A stretch of 40,017 nt of DNA, taken from JAWAAW01 sp038884575 (lineage in GTDB: Archaea > Nanobdellota > Nanobdellia > Woesearchaeales > ARS49). This document shows, piece by piece, positions 21,541-29,865 of the stretch. The stretch is from assembly GCA_038884575.1 (NCBI GenBank), contig JAWABQ010000009.1:1-40017 (forward strand), given 5' to 3'. Both the position numbers and the translations under genes were made by a program. Every line of letters starts with the position of its first letter. Positions within the stretch are counted from its first letter, which is position 1. The notes beneath the pieces were generated by a model, which worked only from the letters and a program-made list of their open reading frames with translations, was not told where the DNA came from and did no database searches.

Positions 21541-23727
21541 TTATCGCCTTGGTCTGAATCTCTCACGAGATGGTATAAGCCTGCCAAGTGCATTTTCTGC
21601 GTTCCTAAGGTGCTGAACTGGGGCATTAAGGTCAGTGCATACGCCCCTGAGAATTCTTTTTATGCTGGTGTTTGTGACTACAAGTGGTCTTCTGTTTCTG
21701 AGGGCAGTCATTACCCACTCAGTAATTGCTGTTTCTGTGTTTGGCATTCCATGCAATATTGGCGCGCATCCATGGAAGCTGTCAAGATATCCTATGGCTT
21801 GTGTCAGGTAAGCTCTTTGCGGCGCGTCTGCTGCCAAGCCGGACATTGCAGTGTCTGCTTGATTCCTGACTGCTTGTACTTGATCAAGCATGCGTTGCAC
21901 AAGGGCATCATGCTCTTGTGTGTTGTACACTGTAAATGTTCTGCTGCGCGTCCTTGCTGCTGTTATTGCAGTCCTTACATGCTCGCTTACATTCTCTCTT
22001 GTTGTTGTGTTGGGCATTGATTGGAATGTGAGTGCATTAGTCAGTCTGGTTGCATTCTGGACAAGCCCTGAAAGTGCGTTCCTTTGCTGCCTGACTGTAT
22101 TAAACATTTCTGCGTAATTTACAGGAGGAGTTGGTGCTTCTGGACTGGGTGGTGGAGCTTCTTCCCGAGGCGGCAGTGCTTCGCGCCTTGCTTCAGGTTC
22201 TGGCTGCGGCCTTCTTCCAATCCTCCTTTGAGTCGGCGGCATTATTGGCTCAGGCGCAGGCCTTCCTTCTGCTGTTGCAATCATTGCGCTGATTGTGTTT
22301 ATTTGTTCGATGACAACCCTTAGAGTCCTGTCAACAATAGTTTGATAAGTGCGGCCCCATTCCTGTATTTCAGCCCTGATGTCCCTTGCCCAGATTCTGT
22401 GGCGCCTTGCGAGCTCAACTATTTGCCTGAAGGCTTCCTGCATTGTTGTCAGTTCCCTGTTTATTTCATTAAGTATGCTTTCTGCTTCTGCCCTGAGTGC
22501 ATCAGCAGCCTCACGGGTCAAATGCCTGCAGTCTGCCCTGGCAAGCGGCTCAAAGCTTCTTTGCAGGCGTGTGGCAAGCCTGACTGCGTCTTCATAGCGC
22601 CCCCTTATTTCAGTATCATTCAGGTTGTTCAAATGCGTGTTCAGGTGCCTGGTGATTTCACTAAGCCTGTTCAGCGGTGCAACATCCCTGTTCAGAAGCC
22701 GAAGCCGTCCTTCCAGCTCAGTCCTTGCAGGACTGCGCAGCCTGTTTATCCTTGTTGTAAAATCAGCAATTGCCCTTGCAATTGACAACTGTACATCCCT
22801 GATGAAGCGGTCATATTCCTGTGTTGCTCTGAGCATCCTGGGCCTGAGGCTCATTATTTCCTGTGCTGGCTGCCTCATGTTTCTTATGCATTCCAGCTGT
22901 GCTGTAATGTGCCTCATCAGCCTTTCAAGCTGGTTGCAGAATTCATCCATGTCATCCCTTTCTGCTGCGCTCCTTGCTGCATTTGCTGCTGCGCGCGCTG
23001 CATCAGCTCCTTCTTCCCCTTCTTCCCCTTCGTGTTCAAGCGCATCTGCTGCGCGCCCGCCTCTGCCTGCTGCATCGCCTGCATCCCTTATGGCATCCCT
23101 TGCTCCTGCTGGAGGCGTTCCTGGTGTAGGCGGTTCTCCTGCTGGAGGCGTTCCTGGTGTAGGGGGTGTGGGTTCTCTCCTAGGTTCTTCTGCTGGCGGA
23201 GCAGCGCGCCTTCTTATCACGCGCCATAAAAGGAAAATGAGCAGTATGAGCAGTGCAAGAAGAGATGACCATCCAAACACATTCCTGACAATGTCGCTCT
23301 TGCTGAATGTCCAGTACCACGAAGATACTCCAAACCAGCCCAGGATTATGCAGATTGTTGCTGCAAACAACGGGTTGACATGGAGGAACACAAGGAGGCT
23401 GTAAAGGGCTGCGCCAAGCAGCAGTGCAGCCACAACCGGCACAAGCCAGTATTGGAGCAGGGTTATTCCTGCAGCCCTCAGGGCAAATGCTGCTGAGATT
23501 CCGATGATTATCCCAAGTATTGCCCCGAACTTCTTCCACCTGCGTCTCTCCTCTTCTGTCTGCCCGCCAAGGGCTCTTCCTGCAACCGGCGCAAGCAGCG
23601 CTGCGAAAAGGGTGCACAGAAATATCATGTCAACAAAAAAGCTGAAAGCAGGGTTGCTTGAGTAGGCTTCAAATATGTCAGGCAGCGAACTTAAAGCCTG
23701 TGTGCTTTGAATGCCAGGGGCGGCCAT
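21541..23727 (-). CDS. Large membrane protein with long helical cytoplasmic or external domain
   Basis: 728 residues. The first 165 or so have about five membrane helices (for example FFVDMIFLCTLFAALLAPVAG and LLALLILLIFLLWRVI). A Pro-rich linker with an 11-residue repeat (PPTPGTPPAGE) and an acidic stretch follows. From about residue 250 onward the protein is helical and Arg-rich with scattered coiled-coil character, a second Pro-rich break near 540, and a helical C-terminus. No enzymatic motif is seen. The open frames on the opposite strand are shadows. Its placement among coil and TPR genes suggests a shared structural assembly. Confidence 0.78.
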   Translation of the reverse strand: MAAPGIQSTQALSSLPDIFEAYSSNPAFSFFVDMIFLCTLFAALLAPVAGRALGGQTEEERRRWKKFGAILGIIIGISAAFALRAAGITLLQYWLVPVVAALLLGAALYSLLVFLHVNPLFAATICIILGWFGVSSWYWTFSKSDIVRNVFGWSSLLALLILLIFLLWRVIRRRAAPPAEEPRREPTPPTPGTPPAGEPPTPGTPPAGARDAIRDAGDAAGRGGRAADALEHEGEEGEEGADAARAAANAARSAAERDDMDEFCNQLERLMRHITAQLECIRNMRQPAQEIMSLRPRMLRATQEYDRFIRDVQLSIARAIADFTTRINRLRSPARTELEGRLRLLNRDVAPLNRLSEITRHLNTHLNNLNDTEIRGRYEDAVRLATRLQRSFEPLARADCRHLTREAADALRAEAESILNEINRELTTMQEAFRQIVELARRHRIWARDIRAEIQEWGRTYQTIVDRTLRVVIEQINTISAMIATAEGRPAPEPIMPPTQRRIGRRPQPEPEARREALPPREEAPPPSPEAPTPPVNYAEMFNTVRQQRNALSGLVQNATRLTNALTFQSMPNTTTRENVSEHVRTAITAARTRSRTFTVYNTQEHDALVQRMLDQVQAVRNQADTAMSGLAADAPQRAYLTQAIGYLDSFHGCAPILHGMPNTETAITEWVMTALRNRRPLVVTNTSIKRILRGVCTDLNAPVQHLRNAENALGRLIPSRERFRPRR
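23108..23173 (-). repeat. 33-bp direct repeat in the Pro-rich linker
   Basis: Two near-identical 33-bp copies, starting about 23108 and 23141, encode the repeated 11-residue unit of the linker in the 728-residue membrane protein. Confidence 0.65.
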
Positions 23728-23859
23728 AGTCTGTCAACTCTTTTGGAGAGCCTTCGTCAACTGTGTATATAAATATTTTGGCGCTTTGCCGGCATTCACA
23801 AAGAAGCGAAAAGCTTAAATATAGGTAGCTACTAATAAGTAGTAACAAGGTGGTATCTT

Positions 23860-24351
23860 ATGGTAAACGCACAACAGCCAAATCAGCAGAACGCTGCCCA
23901 GCAGTCAGTTGCGCAGCAGGCTCAGGATCATTATGATGCACTTACTAGTTTTGGAAAAGCGCTTTTCTTGGCACTTGCTGCAACAGGCGCGGCAATTATT
24001 GGCTACAGCGCAATATGCCATCATGTCGGCTACCGCGCCCCAGTTCCGCAGCATGAGGGCTCTAAGCGCTCTTTGCCTAATTCCAGTGCAGTTTATGTCA
24101 TAGAGGATGGCTCAAAGCTGTGCTTTATTGACAATTATGTTCTTGAATGCGAGGATTCTGAAACCGCAAAAATGGCTGCCAACCACGTTGACCAGATAGT
24201 CGCAAGCCTGCGGTACAACAAGAACCTGACCCTGCACGACATTGCGCAGCGCGCCCGCGTGCATGGAATTGGTTACGAAGCTTTAAAAGAACCGCGCATT
24301 TCAAGGCAGATGGTGGGCTTGCCAGAAAAGTTGACATGGACAAAGAAATAG
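23860..24351 (+). CDS. Single-pass membrane protein, unknown function
   Basis: 163 residues. A Gln/Asn/Ala-rich N-terminal stretch (residues 1-25) precedes one membrane helix (about 30-50, ALFLALAATGAAIIGYSAI). The remaining 110 residues form a soluble domain with two cysteines (KLCFIDNYVLECED) and no motif I recognise. AAGGTGGT provides a ribosome-binding site and CTTAAATATA near 23813-23822 a TATA box. The next gene follows 16 bases later, so the two are one transcript. Confidence 0.7.
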   Translation: MVNAQQPNQQNAAQQSVAQQAQDHYDALTSFGKALFLALAATGAAIIGYSAICHHVGYRAPVPQHEGSKRSLPNSSAVYVIEDGSKLCFIDNYVLECEDSETAKMAANHVDQIVASLRYNKNLTLHDIAQRARVHGIGYEALKEPRISRQMVGLPEKLTWTKK

Positions 24352-24367
24352 ACAGGGAGGAAAGAAA

Positions 24368-24862
24368 ATGCCAATGAGAGCAAAGGATTGGTTGGTTGTG
24401 GGTGTGTCTGCAGCCGTGCTTGCCGGTTTGAGTATTGTCGGATACCACGGTATTCGGGACTCGGTTTCAGGCGCATGGAGTTTTGCCTGGGAGGGTGTCA
24501 AGTCAAGAAAGCCTGAGCAGCCTACAGTAAGGAATTACGATGTCACTATAGGCTCTGGGCAGCACTACCGCTTTAGCGTTCCTGTTTCCTCAGAGGTCCA
24601 AATGGACAATTTTTTGGACGCGCACAAGAACTCATGCAGTCCTTTCCAGGTTGGGCTTGAGCTTATGATGGCTGATGCTGACGACGGCAATGTTGATGGG
24701 GTCATGACTGATGCTTCAGTCACCAAGCTTGTGAACTCTGACTTTTGCCGCCTTGCAAGGCTGTACAATGGCGAGTTCCCTGTTGCAGATGTCGCTGGAA
24801 AGACAAAACAAAGGTATGAGTTGATGACTCCGTCAAAGAGGCCGTGCGTTCCAGGCCACTAA
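24368..24862 (+). CDS. Single-pass membrane protein, unknown function
   Basis: 164 residues. One N-terminal helix (WLVVGVSAAVLAGLSIVGYHG) precedes a soluble domain, presumably on the outer face. The domain contains an acidic loop, DADDGNVDG, that faintly resembles a calcium loop but lacks the full EF-hand pattern. A strong GGGAGGAAAG site precedes the ATG. Organisation is like the previous gene (short N-terminus, one helix, soluble domain), which suggests two components of one complex. Confidence 0.7.
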   Translation: MPMRAKDWLVVGVSAAVLAGLSIVGYHGIRDSVSGAWSFAWEGVKSRKPEQPTVRNYDVTIGSGQHYRFSVPVSSEVQMDNFLDAHKNSCSPFQVGLELMMADADDGNVDGVMTDASVTKLVNSDFCRLARLYNGEFPVADVAGKTKQRYELMTPSKRPCVPGH

Positions 24863-24890
24863 AAAAATCAAAATAAATCCGTTATTGCCC

Positions 24891-24897
24891 TTTTTTT
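24891..24897 (+). terminator. T-run after the 24368 gene
   Basis: TTTTTTT occurs about 30 bases after the stop codon, before the TGTTTAAATAC box (about 24903-24912) of the next gene. No strong stem precedes it. Confidence 0.35.
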
Positions 24898-24935
24898 GAA
24901 AATGTTTAAATACTAGCATTTGCCCTGCCCTTATT

Positions 24936-25376
24936 ATGGCAGAAGCAATGGCTTTTTTGGTGATGCCTCCGATTATTGCCGGTCTTATTATTGGAATTTA
25001 CGAATACACCCTTCTGCGCCATGATGTTTCAGCGTTTCCAATACACAGGTTTAGCCATGCCATTGCGGCGCTGATATATGCTGTTGTTGCCTGCTTCTGC
25101 ACTTTTAATGCTGAGTGGGTGCTTGCCACATTTACTTTCCTGCAGTCAATCCCTTATATTACGCCGCTGACATTCCAGATTCTTGTGGCCCTCATCACAG
25201 TCCTCAAGGTCCACGGCGTTTCCTACGCAATCCCTGGTTCAAGAGTAGGGATGGGCATGGGCATGAGGGGCATGTCAGAGACATGGATACACAGCCTTGT
25301 CATCGGCGCGCTTACGGTCATAGCGCCGTATGTCTGGCCCCTGCTGGCGCCTGCCCTGCCTGATTGGATGCAGTGA
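24936..25376 (+). CDS. Four-helix membrane protein, unknown function
   Basis: 146 residues with about four membrane helices: FLVMPPIIAGLIIGIYEYTLL, then AIAALIYAVVACFCTF, then ITPLTFQILVALITVL, then LVIGALTVIAPYVWPLL. A Gly/Met-rich loop (RVGMGMGMRGM) lies between the third and fourth. I recall similar MPPIxAGLIIG proteins as conserved DPANN hypotheticals. The TATA box is 27 nt upstream, so the message is probably leaderless. Confidence 0.72.
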   Translation: MAEAMAFLVMPPIIAGLIIGIYEYTLLRHDVSAFPIHRFSHAIAALIYAVVACFCTFNAEWVLATFTFLQSIPYITPLTFQILVALITVLKVHGVSYAIPGSRVGMGMGMRGMSETWIHSLVIGALTVIAPYVWPLLAPALPDWMQ

Positions 25377-25427
25377 GAATTCTAGGGCTGCAGCTGTTTG
25401 TACTTTTTAACTGATTATTAATCCTGT

Positions 25428-25691
25428 TCACTCTATCTTTACAGGCTCGCCGAGGCTCTGCCCTGGCATTCCTGTCTCAAAGATCGCCCTTACAGCACCT
25501 TTTCCGCCGTGGACTGCAGAAATCTTTCCCTTGAGCTGCTTTTTGTTTTTTCCCGGCGCTGTCCAGACAACTGTCTTTCCGACAAGCGCTTTTGCCTTTT
25601 CTTTGTCAGAAATGCCGTCTACGAGGATGATCATCTGGTTTCCGCTCTTCCGGCGGAAGCTTCCCCTGAATGCGCTTATTCGCCCTTCCAT
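25428..25691 (-). CDS. rpl35ae: Large ribosomal subunit protein eL33 (L35Ae)
   Basis: 87 residues. The family elements are present: a beta-barrel start (GRISAFRGSFRRK), then KALVGKTVVWTAPGKNKKQLKGKISAVHGGKGAVRAIFE and a short GEPVKIE end. It has its own TTTTTTAAAC box (about 25716-25725) at leaderless distance, so it need not be read from the upstream PH-like gene. Confidence 0.92.
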   Translation of the reverse strand: MEGRISAFRGSFRRKSGNQMIILVDGISDKEKAKALVGKTVVWTAPGKNKKQLKGKISAVHGGKGAVRAIFETGMPGQSLGEPVKIE

Positions 25692-25724
25692 AATTGTGCA
25701 AAATCAGGGGTTTGTTTAAAAAAC

Positions 25725-26177
25725 TTATGTCTTCCGTATGCTGCGGAGGTGGGCGTGCCTTATCATCTCAATAAGGTCCCTTACCACGTGCGGGTTCGGG
25801 ATATTGCGCTCCACAAGCCTGTACTCGCCGTGGCTTGGGGTGTTCACGTATATTTTGCCGTAGTCAAGAAGCCTTTCCCAGATGTTCTGCGAAATGTTTA
25901 TGTCAGTGATTTCGCTGTAATAAACAGAAGTTGAATGCACGTTTAAAAAGCCTGTCCTCAGCGTGACTTTTGCCTCGTCCACAGTAATCATGTTTATCCT
26001 TCGCGCGCTTTCCAGGATTAGCAGCACAAACGCCCCAATGCCTGCGAGCCCTATCCTGAGCCAGCCGCTGAGGAAATAAGCGCCTGCAAAAAGCCCTATC
26101 ACAACCAGATACCAGAGGATTCTCGCCCTTCTTGTCTGCCTTACCCTTAACGGCAGCTTTATTTCCTCTACATTCAT
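25725..26177 (-). CDS. Membrane protein with bacterial-type PH domain
   Basis: 150 residues. Two closely spaced membrane helices (ILWYLVVIGLFAGAYFL and GLAGIGAFVLLILES, about residues 20-58) are followed by a bPH-like domain (ITVDEAKVTLRTGFLNVHSTSVYYSEITDINISQNIWERLLDYGKIYV), as in the YdbS/YdbT-type DUF304 family. It ends with NPHVVRDLIEMIR. A membrane role is likely but its ligand is unknown. Confidence 0.82.
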   Translation of the reverse strand: MNVEEIKLPLRVRQTRRARILWYLVVIGLFAGAYFLSGWLRIGLAGIGAFVLLILESARRINMITVDEAKVTLRTGFLNVHSTSVYYSEITDINISQNIWERLLDYGKIYVNTPSHGEYRLVERNIPNPHVVRDLIEMIRHAHLRSIRKT

Positions 26178-26215
26178 GTTTCACACCCTTGTTGCGCTTG
26201 TATTAAAATGTTGTG

Positions 26216-26665
26216 CTAGTACGAAGACAGCACAATCATTGTCTGGGTTTTGTCAACGCCCTGCACATTCCTGAGCTTCCTGACGACAAATTCATTGAGC
26301 TCCCCAAGGTCTTTTGCCCTGACTTTGACAAGCAGGTCTGCGCCGCCTGTCAAAATGCTGACTTCCTCAACACCTTCCATTCCCCTTATCTCTTTTGCTG
26401 CGTCTTCCTGCTGGACCCTACCGCCTGTTGGCAGGATGTATTCGACAGAAACAAGGACATATGCAAGCACCTGCCTTCCTGCCTTGCTCCAGTTGATTTC
26501 AGCAGTGTATTTCCTTATTATTCCCTCTTTTTCCATTCGCTTTGTCCTGTTGTGAACTGTTGTCGGCGGAAGCCCTGTTTCTTTCGAAAGCTCCTGTATT
26601 GATAATTTGGAATCCTCCTGAATCAGGCGCAATAGTTTTATGTCATTCTCATCCAATTTAGCCAT
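26216..26665 (-). CDS. Lrp/AsnC-family transcription regulator
   Basis: 149 residues. The N-terminal helix-turn-helix (LDENDIKLLRLIQEDSKLS, then ELSKETGLPPTTVHNRTKRMEKEGIIRKY) is followed by a ligand-binding RAM domain (VLAYVLVSVEY, then VEEVSILTGGADLLVKVRAKD). I start it at the ATG at 26665: it begins the family sequence, and a TATA box 26 nt upstream makes it leaderless. The open frame extending to 26851 runs back into the permease gene. A palindrome at its own promoter suggests autorepression. The TctA-like permease lies directly upstream on the same strand. Confidence 0.92.
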   Translation of the reverse strand: MAKLDENDIKLLRLIQEDSKLSIQELSKETGLPPTTVHNRTKRMEKEGIIRKYTAEINWSKAGRQVLAYVLVSVEYILPTGGRVQQEDAAKEIRGMEGVEEVSILTGGADLLVKVRAKDLGELNEFVVRKLRNVQGVDKTQTMIVLSSY

Positions 26666-26670
26666 AAAAA

Positions 26671-26699
26671 TGGAATAATATTCCATATATATAAATATT
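26671..26699 (-). promoter_or_regulatory. TATA box and palindromic operator of the Lrp gene
   Basis: TGGAATA-A-TATTCCA (26671-26685) has seven-base arms around one base. It lies between the AATATTTATATAT box (about 26686-26699) and the start codon, covering the expected start-site region. Binding there would block polymerase, as for known archaeal Lrp autoregulators. Confidence 0.7.
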
Positions 26700-26709
26700 T
26701 CGGAATTAT

Positions 26710-27906
26710 TTACAAGTAATAAGTCAGGGTTGGAACAAGCAAACAGCCCATTGCATGCGCCCTGCTCACATTTAGCCAGGGAGCCAACAGCCCGATTAAT
26801 GAGCTGACAACAAGGACAACCAGCCCTTTCCATCCTGTGAGAATAGTGCAAAGCACAATCAGGAACAGCAGCACCCCGCTGCTTAGCAGGGGATAATTGA
26901 CTTTTTCAACAAGCCCTGAAAATCCTTTTGCGCTGAGCAGTGCAAGGGCTGAGGACGTGATTCCTGCTGCAAGGGCAACTCCTCCAAGGAGCCAGAGGTC
27001 AGCCAGTGAGACCTTGGTAAGTTCTGACAGCACTGCAAGCGCGCCGTTTCTTGCCTTTCCAAGAACCACAAGCGTGATTATCGACGACAAGAAGTCTGCC
27101 GTATGCAAGCCGCCAACCAATACAAGGTATGCCCTTCCTGTTGACCTGAATATTGCCGTGGCAAGGGCTCCTGCGTGCCCTGGCCCAAGCCCTGGAAATA
27201 GCGTCACGAATGTTCCGCCGGCAAGCCCGCCCAGTATTCCTGTTATGCCATCTTTTTTGTCAAGCCGTGCAAACCTTCCTATCTGGACTGGTATTTTTGT
27301 GCGCTCAAACAATGACAATGCCAAGGAGCTTGCCCCAAAAAGCCCTGACAATAATGGAAGCAGTGGCTGTTCAAGCGTGAGCTTTTTCAGCACGACAAAA
27401 CCCAACAGCCCTGTCAGCGAGAACACGATTAACGCCTTCCACCAGTCGCGCTTTTCTTTCAGGATTAATATGGCGATAAGGGCGAGCAAAAGCCATCCCA
27501 GCACGGGCTTTAGCGCCCTGAAGAGCAAAGGAAAAGCCCAGATCAGCAAGGGGAATGCGGCAACTGTCAGGAACAGGCAGCCCAATGCGCCGGTTGTTGC
27601 AAACCTTACGGCGTCATAGCCAAGCCCCTTGTGGAGCATTTTGTGGCCTGGCAGCATCACAAGCGCTGAGCTGTCATCAGGCGCTCCGAGGAATATTGAA
27701 GGCACAACCTCGACAAATGCATGGGTTATGCCCATTGCCACTATGAAAACCGCAAGCTCTTTTGCCGCGAAATATTCAAGGATGAACCCGCTTCCTGCGA
27801 GCAGCAGCGATGAGATGAGGTTGATGTGGATTCCTGGCACAAGCCCTGCGATTAGCCCTGACAAAATTCCGAGGACAAATGCGGTTATCATTTTTTCAGC
27901 GCTCAC
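26710..27906 (-). CDS. TctA-like multi-helix permease (COG1784)
   Basis: 398 residues with about ten membrane helices. The two family repeats are visible: GLIAGLVPGIHINLISSLLL near the N-terminus and GGLAGGTFVTLFPGLGPGHAGALATAIF near residues 230-255. It belongs to the tripartite-tricarboxylate-transporter permease relatives found in archaea without the TctB/TctC partners; none is encoded nearby. Substrate is unknown. The start could be the first Met (27906) or the sixth residue. It ends 45 bases before the Lrp gene start. Confidence 0.85.
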   Translation of the reverse strand: MSAEKMITAFVLGILSGLIAGLVPGIHINLISSLLLAGSGFILEYFAAKELAVFIVAMGITHAFVEVVPSIFLGAPDDSSALVMLPGHKMLHKGLGYDAVRFATTGALGCLFLTVAAFPLLIWAFPLLFRALKPVLGWLLLALIAILILKEKRDWWKALIVFSLTGLLGFVVLKKLTLEQPLLPLLSGLFGASSLALSLFERTKIPVQIGRFARLDKKDGITGILGGLAGGTFVTLFPGLGPGHAGALATAIFRSTGRAYLVLVGGLHTADFLSSIITLVVLGKARNGALAVLSELTKVSLADLWLLGGVALAAGITSSALALLSAKGFSGLVEKVNYPLLSSGVLLFLIVLCTILTGWKGLVVLVVSSLIGLLAPWLNVSRAHAMGCLLVPTLTYYL

Positions 27907-27934
27907 GCTAACTTCCGGAAATTTTTCGTTAATT

Positions 27935-28005
27935 CCGCAATCTTTCCAAGACTTGCGGGCAACGCAGCACCCTGCGGAATGCCCTTTTGTTAATATGCAT
28001 TCCGC
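27935..28005. repeat. Two hairpins in the permease-cyclase intergenic region
   Basis: CCGCAA (27935-27940) pairs with TTGCGG (27953-27958), and GCGGAATGC (27974-27982) pairs perfectly with GCATTCCGC (27997-28005). The region (27907-28157) contains no gene; it may hold a structured leader, an operator or a small RNA. Confidence 0.45.
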
Positions 28006-28123
28006 TAAAGGTTTCCGGATTTTTCAGAGGATTTTCGTCTTTAACCTGTAGTCACTTCTGAGTAACGACAAAACGAAAGATTTATATATGGGTGAATCCT
28101 GTCTTATGCTGTAGTTTAACCCA

Positions 28124-28133
28124 AAATTTATAA
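28124..28133 (+). promoter_or_regulatory. TATA box of the adenylate cyclase gene
   Basis: AATTTATAATAA is centred about 27 nt before the ATG at 28158, implying a leaderless message. A second TATA-like TTTATATAT at about 28081-28089 could start a transcript with a 45-nt leader. Confidence 0.5.
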
Positions 28134-28157
28134 TAAAGCGACCACAGGGTGCACAAA

Positions 28158-28874
28158 ATGCAGAATCTTCCACAGCAGCCGGTTAGGAAAAGGATGTCTT
28201 CTGAGACCTGCACTGTCATGTTTGTAGACCTTGTCGAATACACCAAGACAACCACAAAGCTCACAAGGGAGCACATTGACCAGCTTTTGAGCGCATTTGA
28301 GTCATTGCCTATGCCTGTTTTGGACAGGTACGGCGGCACCCTTGTCAAGAAGATCGGCGATGCGCTGCTCGTTACTTTCAAGTCGCCGACAGATGCTGTC
28401 CTTTGCGGGATTGCGCTTCAGCACACTTTCAGGCGCTACAACATCACAAACAGGCTGCGCCACCCTCTAAGGATACGCGTGGCAATACACACAGGCGAGG
28501 TTTTGAAGCGTGACAATGACATCTTTGGAGACGCTGTCAACACCACGTCAAGGATTGAGGAGTTTGCAAAGCCAGGCCATGTTGTTTTCACAGATGCTGT
28601 TTTTTCTGCAATGAACAAGAATGAGGTGCCTTTCATCAACCTTGGCTGGCAGCAGCTCAGGGGCCTGAAATACCCTGTCAGGCTGTTCCGCGTCAAGACA
28701 AGGGAGGATGAGATGATGCAGCGCAGGAAGGCAATAACAGGCTTCATAAAAAAGATAGTTGCAGTCGGCATTGTCATACTGCTTGTCCTTCTTATTGGAA
28801 GGTTCCTCTGGCTTAATTACGGGCTTTCTCCAGGGATGGAGGAAGTTATTGAGAACCTGACATCTATAAGCTGA
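28158..28874 (+). CDS. Class III adenylate cyclase with C-terminal membrane anchor
   Basis: 238 residues. The cyclase domain (about 15-170) has all the catalytic residues: metal-binding D24 (FVDLVEYT) and D68 (KKIGDALL), the adenine-specifying pair K64 and D121, and transition-state N128 and R132 (GDAVNTTSR). It should therefore make cAMP from ATP as a dimer. A single helix (about residues 195-215, IVAVGIVILLVLLIGRFLWL) anchors it, and about 20 residues follow on the other side. Class III cyclases are uncommon in small archaeal genomes, and no cAMP receptor is visible nearby. I start it at 28158 (TATA distance); an in-frame GTG lies at 28149. Confidence 0.9.
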   Translation: MQNLPQQPVRKRMSSETCTVMFVDLVEYTKTTTKLTREHIDQLLSAFESLPMPVLDRYGGTLVKKIGDALLVTFKSPTDAVLCGIALQHTFRRYNITNRLRHPLRIRVAIHTGEVLKRDNDIFGDAVNTTSRIEEFAKPGHVVFTDAVFSAMNKNEVPFINLGWQQLRGLKYPVRLFRVKTREDEMMQRRKAITGFIKKIVAVGIVILLVLLIGRFLWLNYGLSPGMEEVIENLTSIS

Positions 28875-28931
28875 TTAATCACTGGACATTCTTGCACAAA
28901 GCATATAAATCCCTGCTTGAGCCTTGTGTGA

Positions 28932-29780
28932 ATGGCTCGTGTGGAAAGCCCTAGCTCGATAAGCTGCTTCAAGCAGTGCCCAAGAAAGTATTATTACCAG
29001 TATATTGAGCAGCTTGAGACAAAGCCCAATGTGCACCAGGTGAGGGGCAACATCGCGCATTCTGTGCTTGAGTCTTTTTTTGACCAGGATGTTTCGCGGC
29101 TCACCCTTGACTCTTTTGAGCTTGGCCTGATGGAGATAATGCAGGATTTGTTGCTGAGGCACTGGCGGCTTGCTGATGAAAAGCTGAAAAAGCTTGGATT
29201 GACCCCTGCGCAAAAGCAGTTCTATTTCGAGGACACCTTGCTCATGCTCCTCAACTGGCTCAACCATTTTGTCAGGAAAGTATATGCGATTGAGGGCTCT
29301 TTTCCAGAGCGGTTTGCTAAGCTTACGCCCATACGCGAGGAGCTCATAAAGAGCGATGCATTGCAGGCAAAGGGCATAATTGACGCGATTGAGAGCTATG
29401 ACGGCCAAGTCAGGATTATGGACTACAAGACAAGCAGCCACAGCGACGAGGAGGAATACAGGCTGCAATTGGCAATCTATACCCTGCTTTACCACGAAAA
29501 GCACGGAAGGCTCCCTGACAAGGCAGGCATTTATTTCCTGAAAGACCGCCCAAAGTTCATTGATGTTGATGAATCCCTTCTTGAGCTTGCAAAGAAGGAG
29601 ATTTCCCTGATGCACAGCCTTACGAAGACGACCCATATCAGGGACTATCCAAGGAAGCCAGGAAGGCTCTGCCAGTGGTCAACAGGACAGTGCGACTTCT
29701 TTGATATTTGCAGGCCTTTTGACGAGCACCCTGAGGAGACTTTTGTAAGCGAAGCAGACCTGATAAGGAAGGCGGAATAA
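28932..29780 (+). CDS. RecB/Cas4-like PD-(D/E)XK nuclease with probable Fe-S cluster
   Basis: 282 residues. Motif order fits RecB-type exonucleases: SISCFKQCPRKYYYQYI at the start, RGNIAHSVLESFF (conserved His), GIIDAIESYDGQVRIMDYKTSS (catalytic D...DYK) and QLAIYTLLYHE. Cysteines C16, C247, C254 and C260 (with C12 as a spare) match the split Cys arrangement that holds a 4Fe-4S cluster in Cas4 and AddB. No CRISPR array or cas genes lie in the window, so a general DNA repair role is more likely. TATA box about 28 nt upstream. Confidence 0.9.
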   Translation: MARVESPSSISCFKQCPRKYYYQYIEQLETKPNVHQVRGNIAHSVLESFFDQDVSRLTLDSFELGLMEIMQDLLLRHWRLADEKLKKLGLTPAQKQFYFEDTLLMLLNWLNHFVRKVYAIEGSFPERFAKLTPIREELIKSDALQAKGIIDAIESYDGQVRIMDYKTSSHSDEEEYRLQLAIYTLLYHEKHGRLPDKAGIYFLKDRPKFIDVDESLLELAKKEISLMHSLTKTTHIRDYPRKPGRLCQWSTGQCDFFDICRPFDEHPEETFVSEADLIRKAE

Positions 29781-29865
29781 TTATTGAGGAATCATTGTGT
29801 CTCTTGCGCGGTGTGCGCGTTTATTATTAGTAGCCTTTTTATACCAGAATGATTGCTTGTCTTTT

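Noticed and set aside
22625..23404. 259-codon plus-strand frame opposite the 728-residue membrane protein
   Set aside because: Ser/Ala-rich shadow of the Arg/Ala-rich minus-strand protein, with no start signals.
24680..24710. EF-hand calcium loop in the 24368 protein
   Set aside because: DADDGNVDG is acidic, but the spacing and the closing Glu of the EF-hand loop are absent.
26666..26851. N-terminal extension of the Lrp gene
   Set aside because: It overlaps the 3' end of the permease gene and crosses the TATA box and operator; the Lrp family sequence starts at 26665.
26897..27619. 240-codon plus-strand frame opposite the TctA-like permease
   Set aside because: It is the antisense of a clear membrane protein and shows no coherent fold or promoter.
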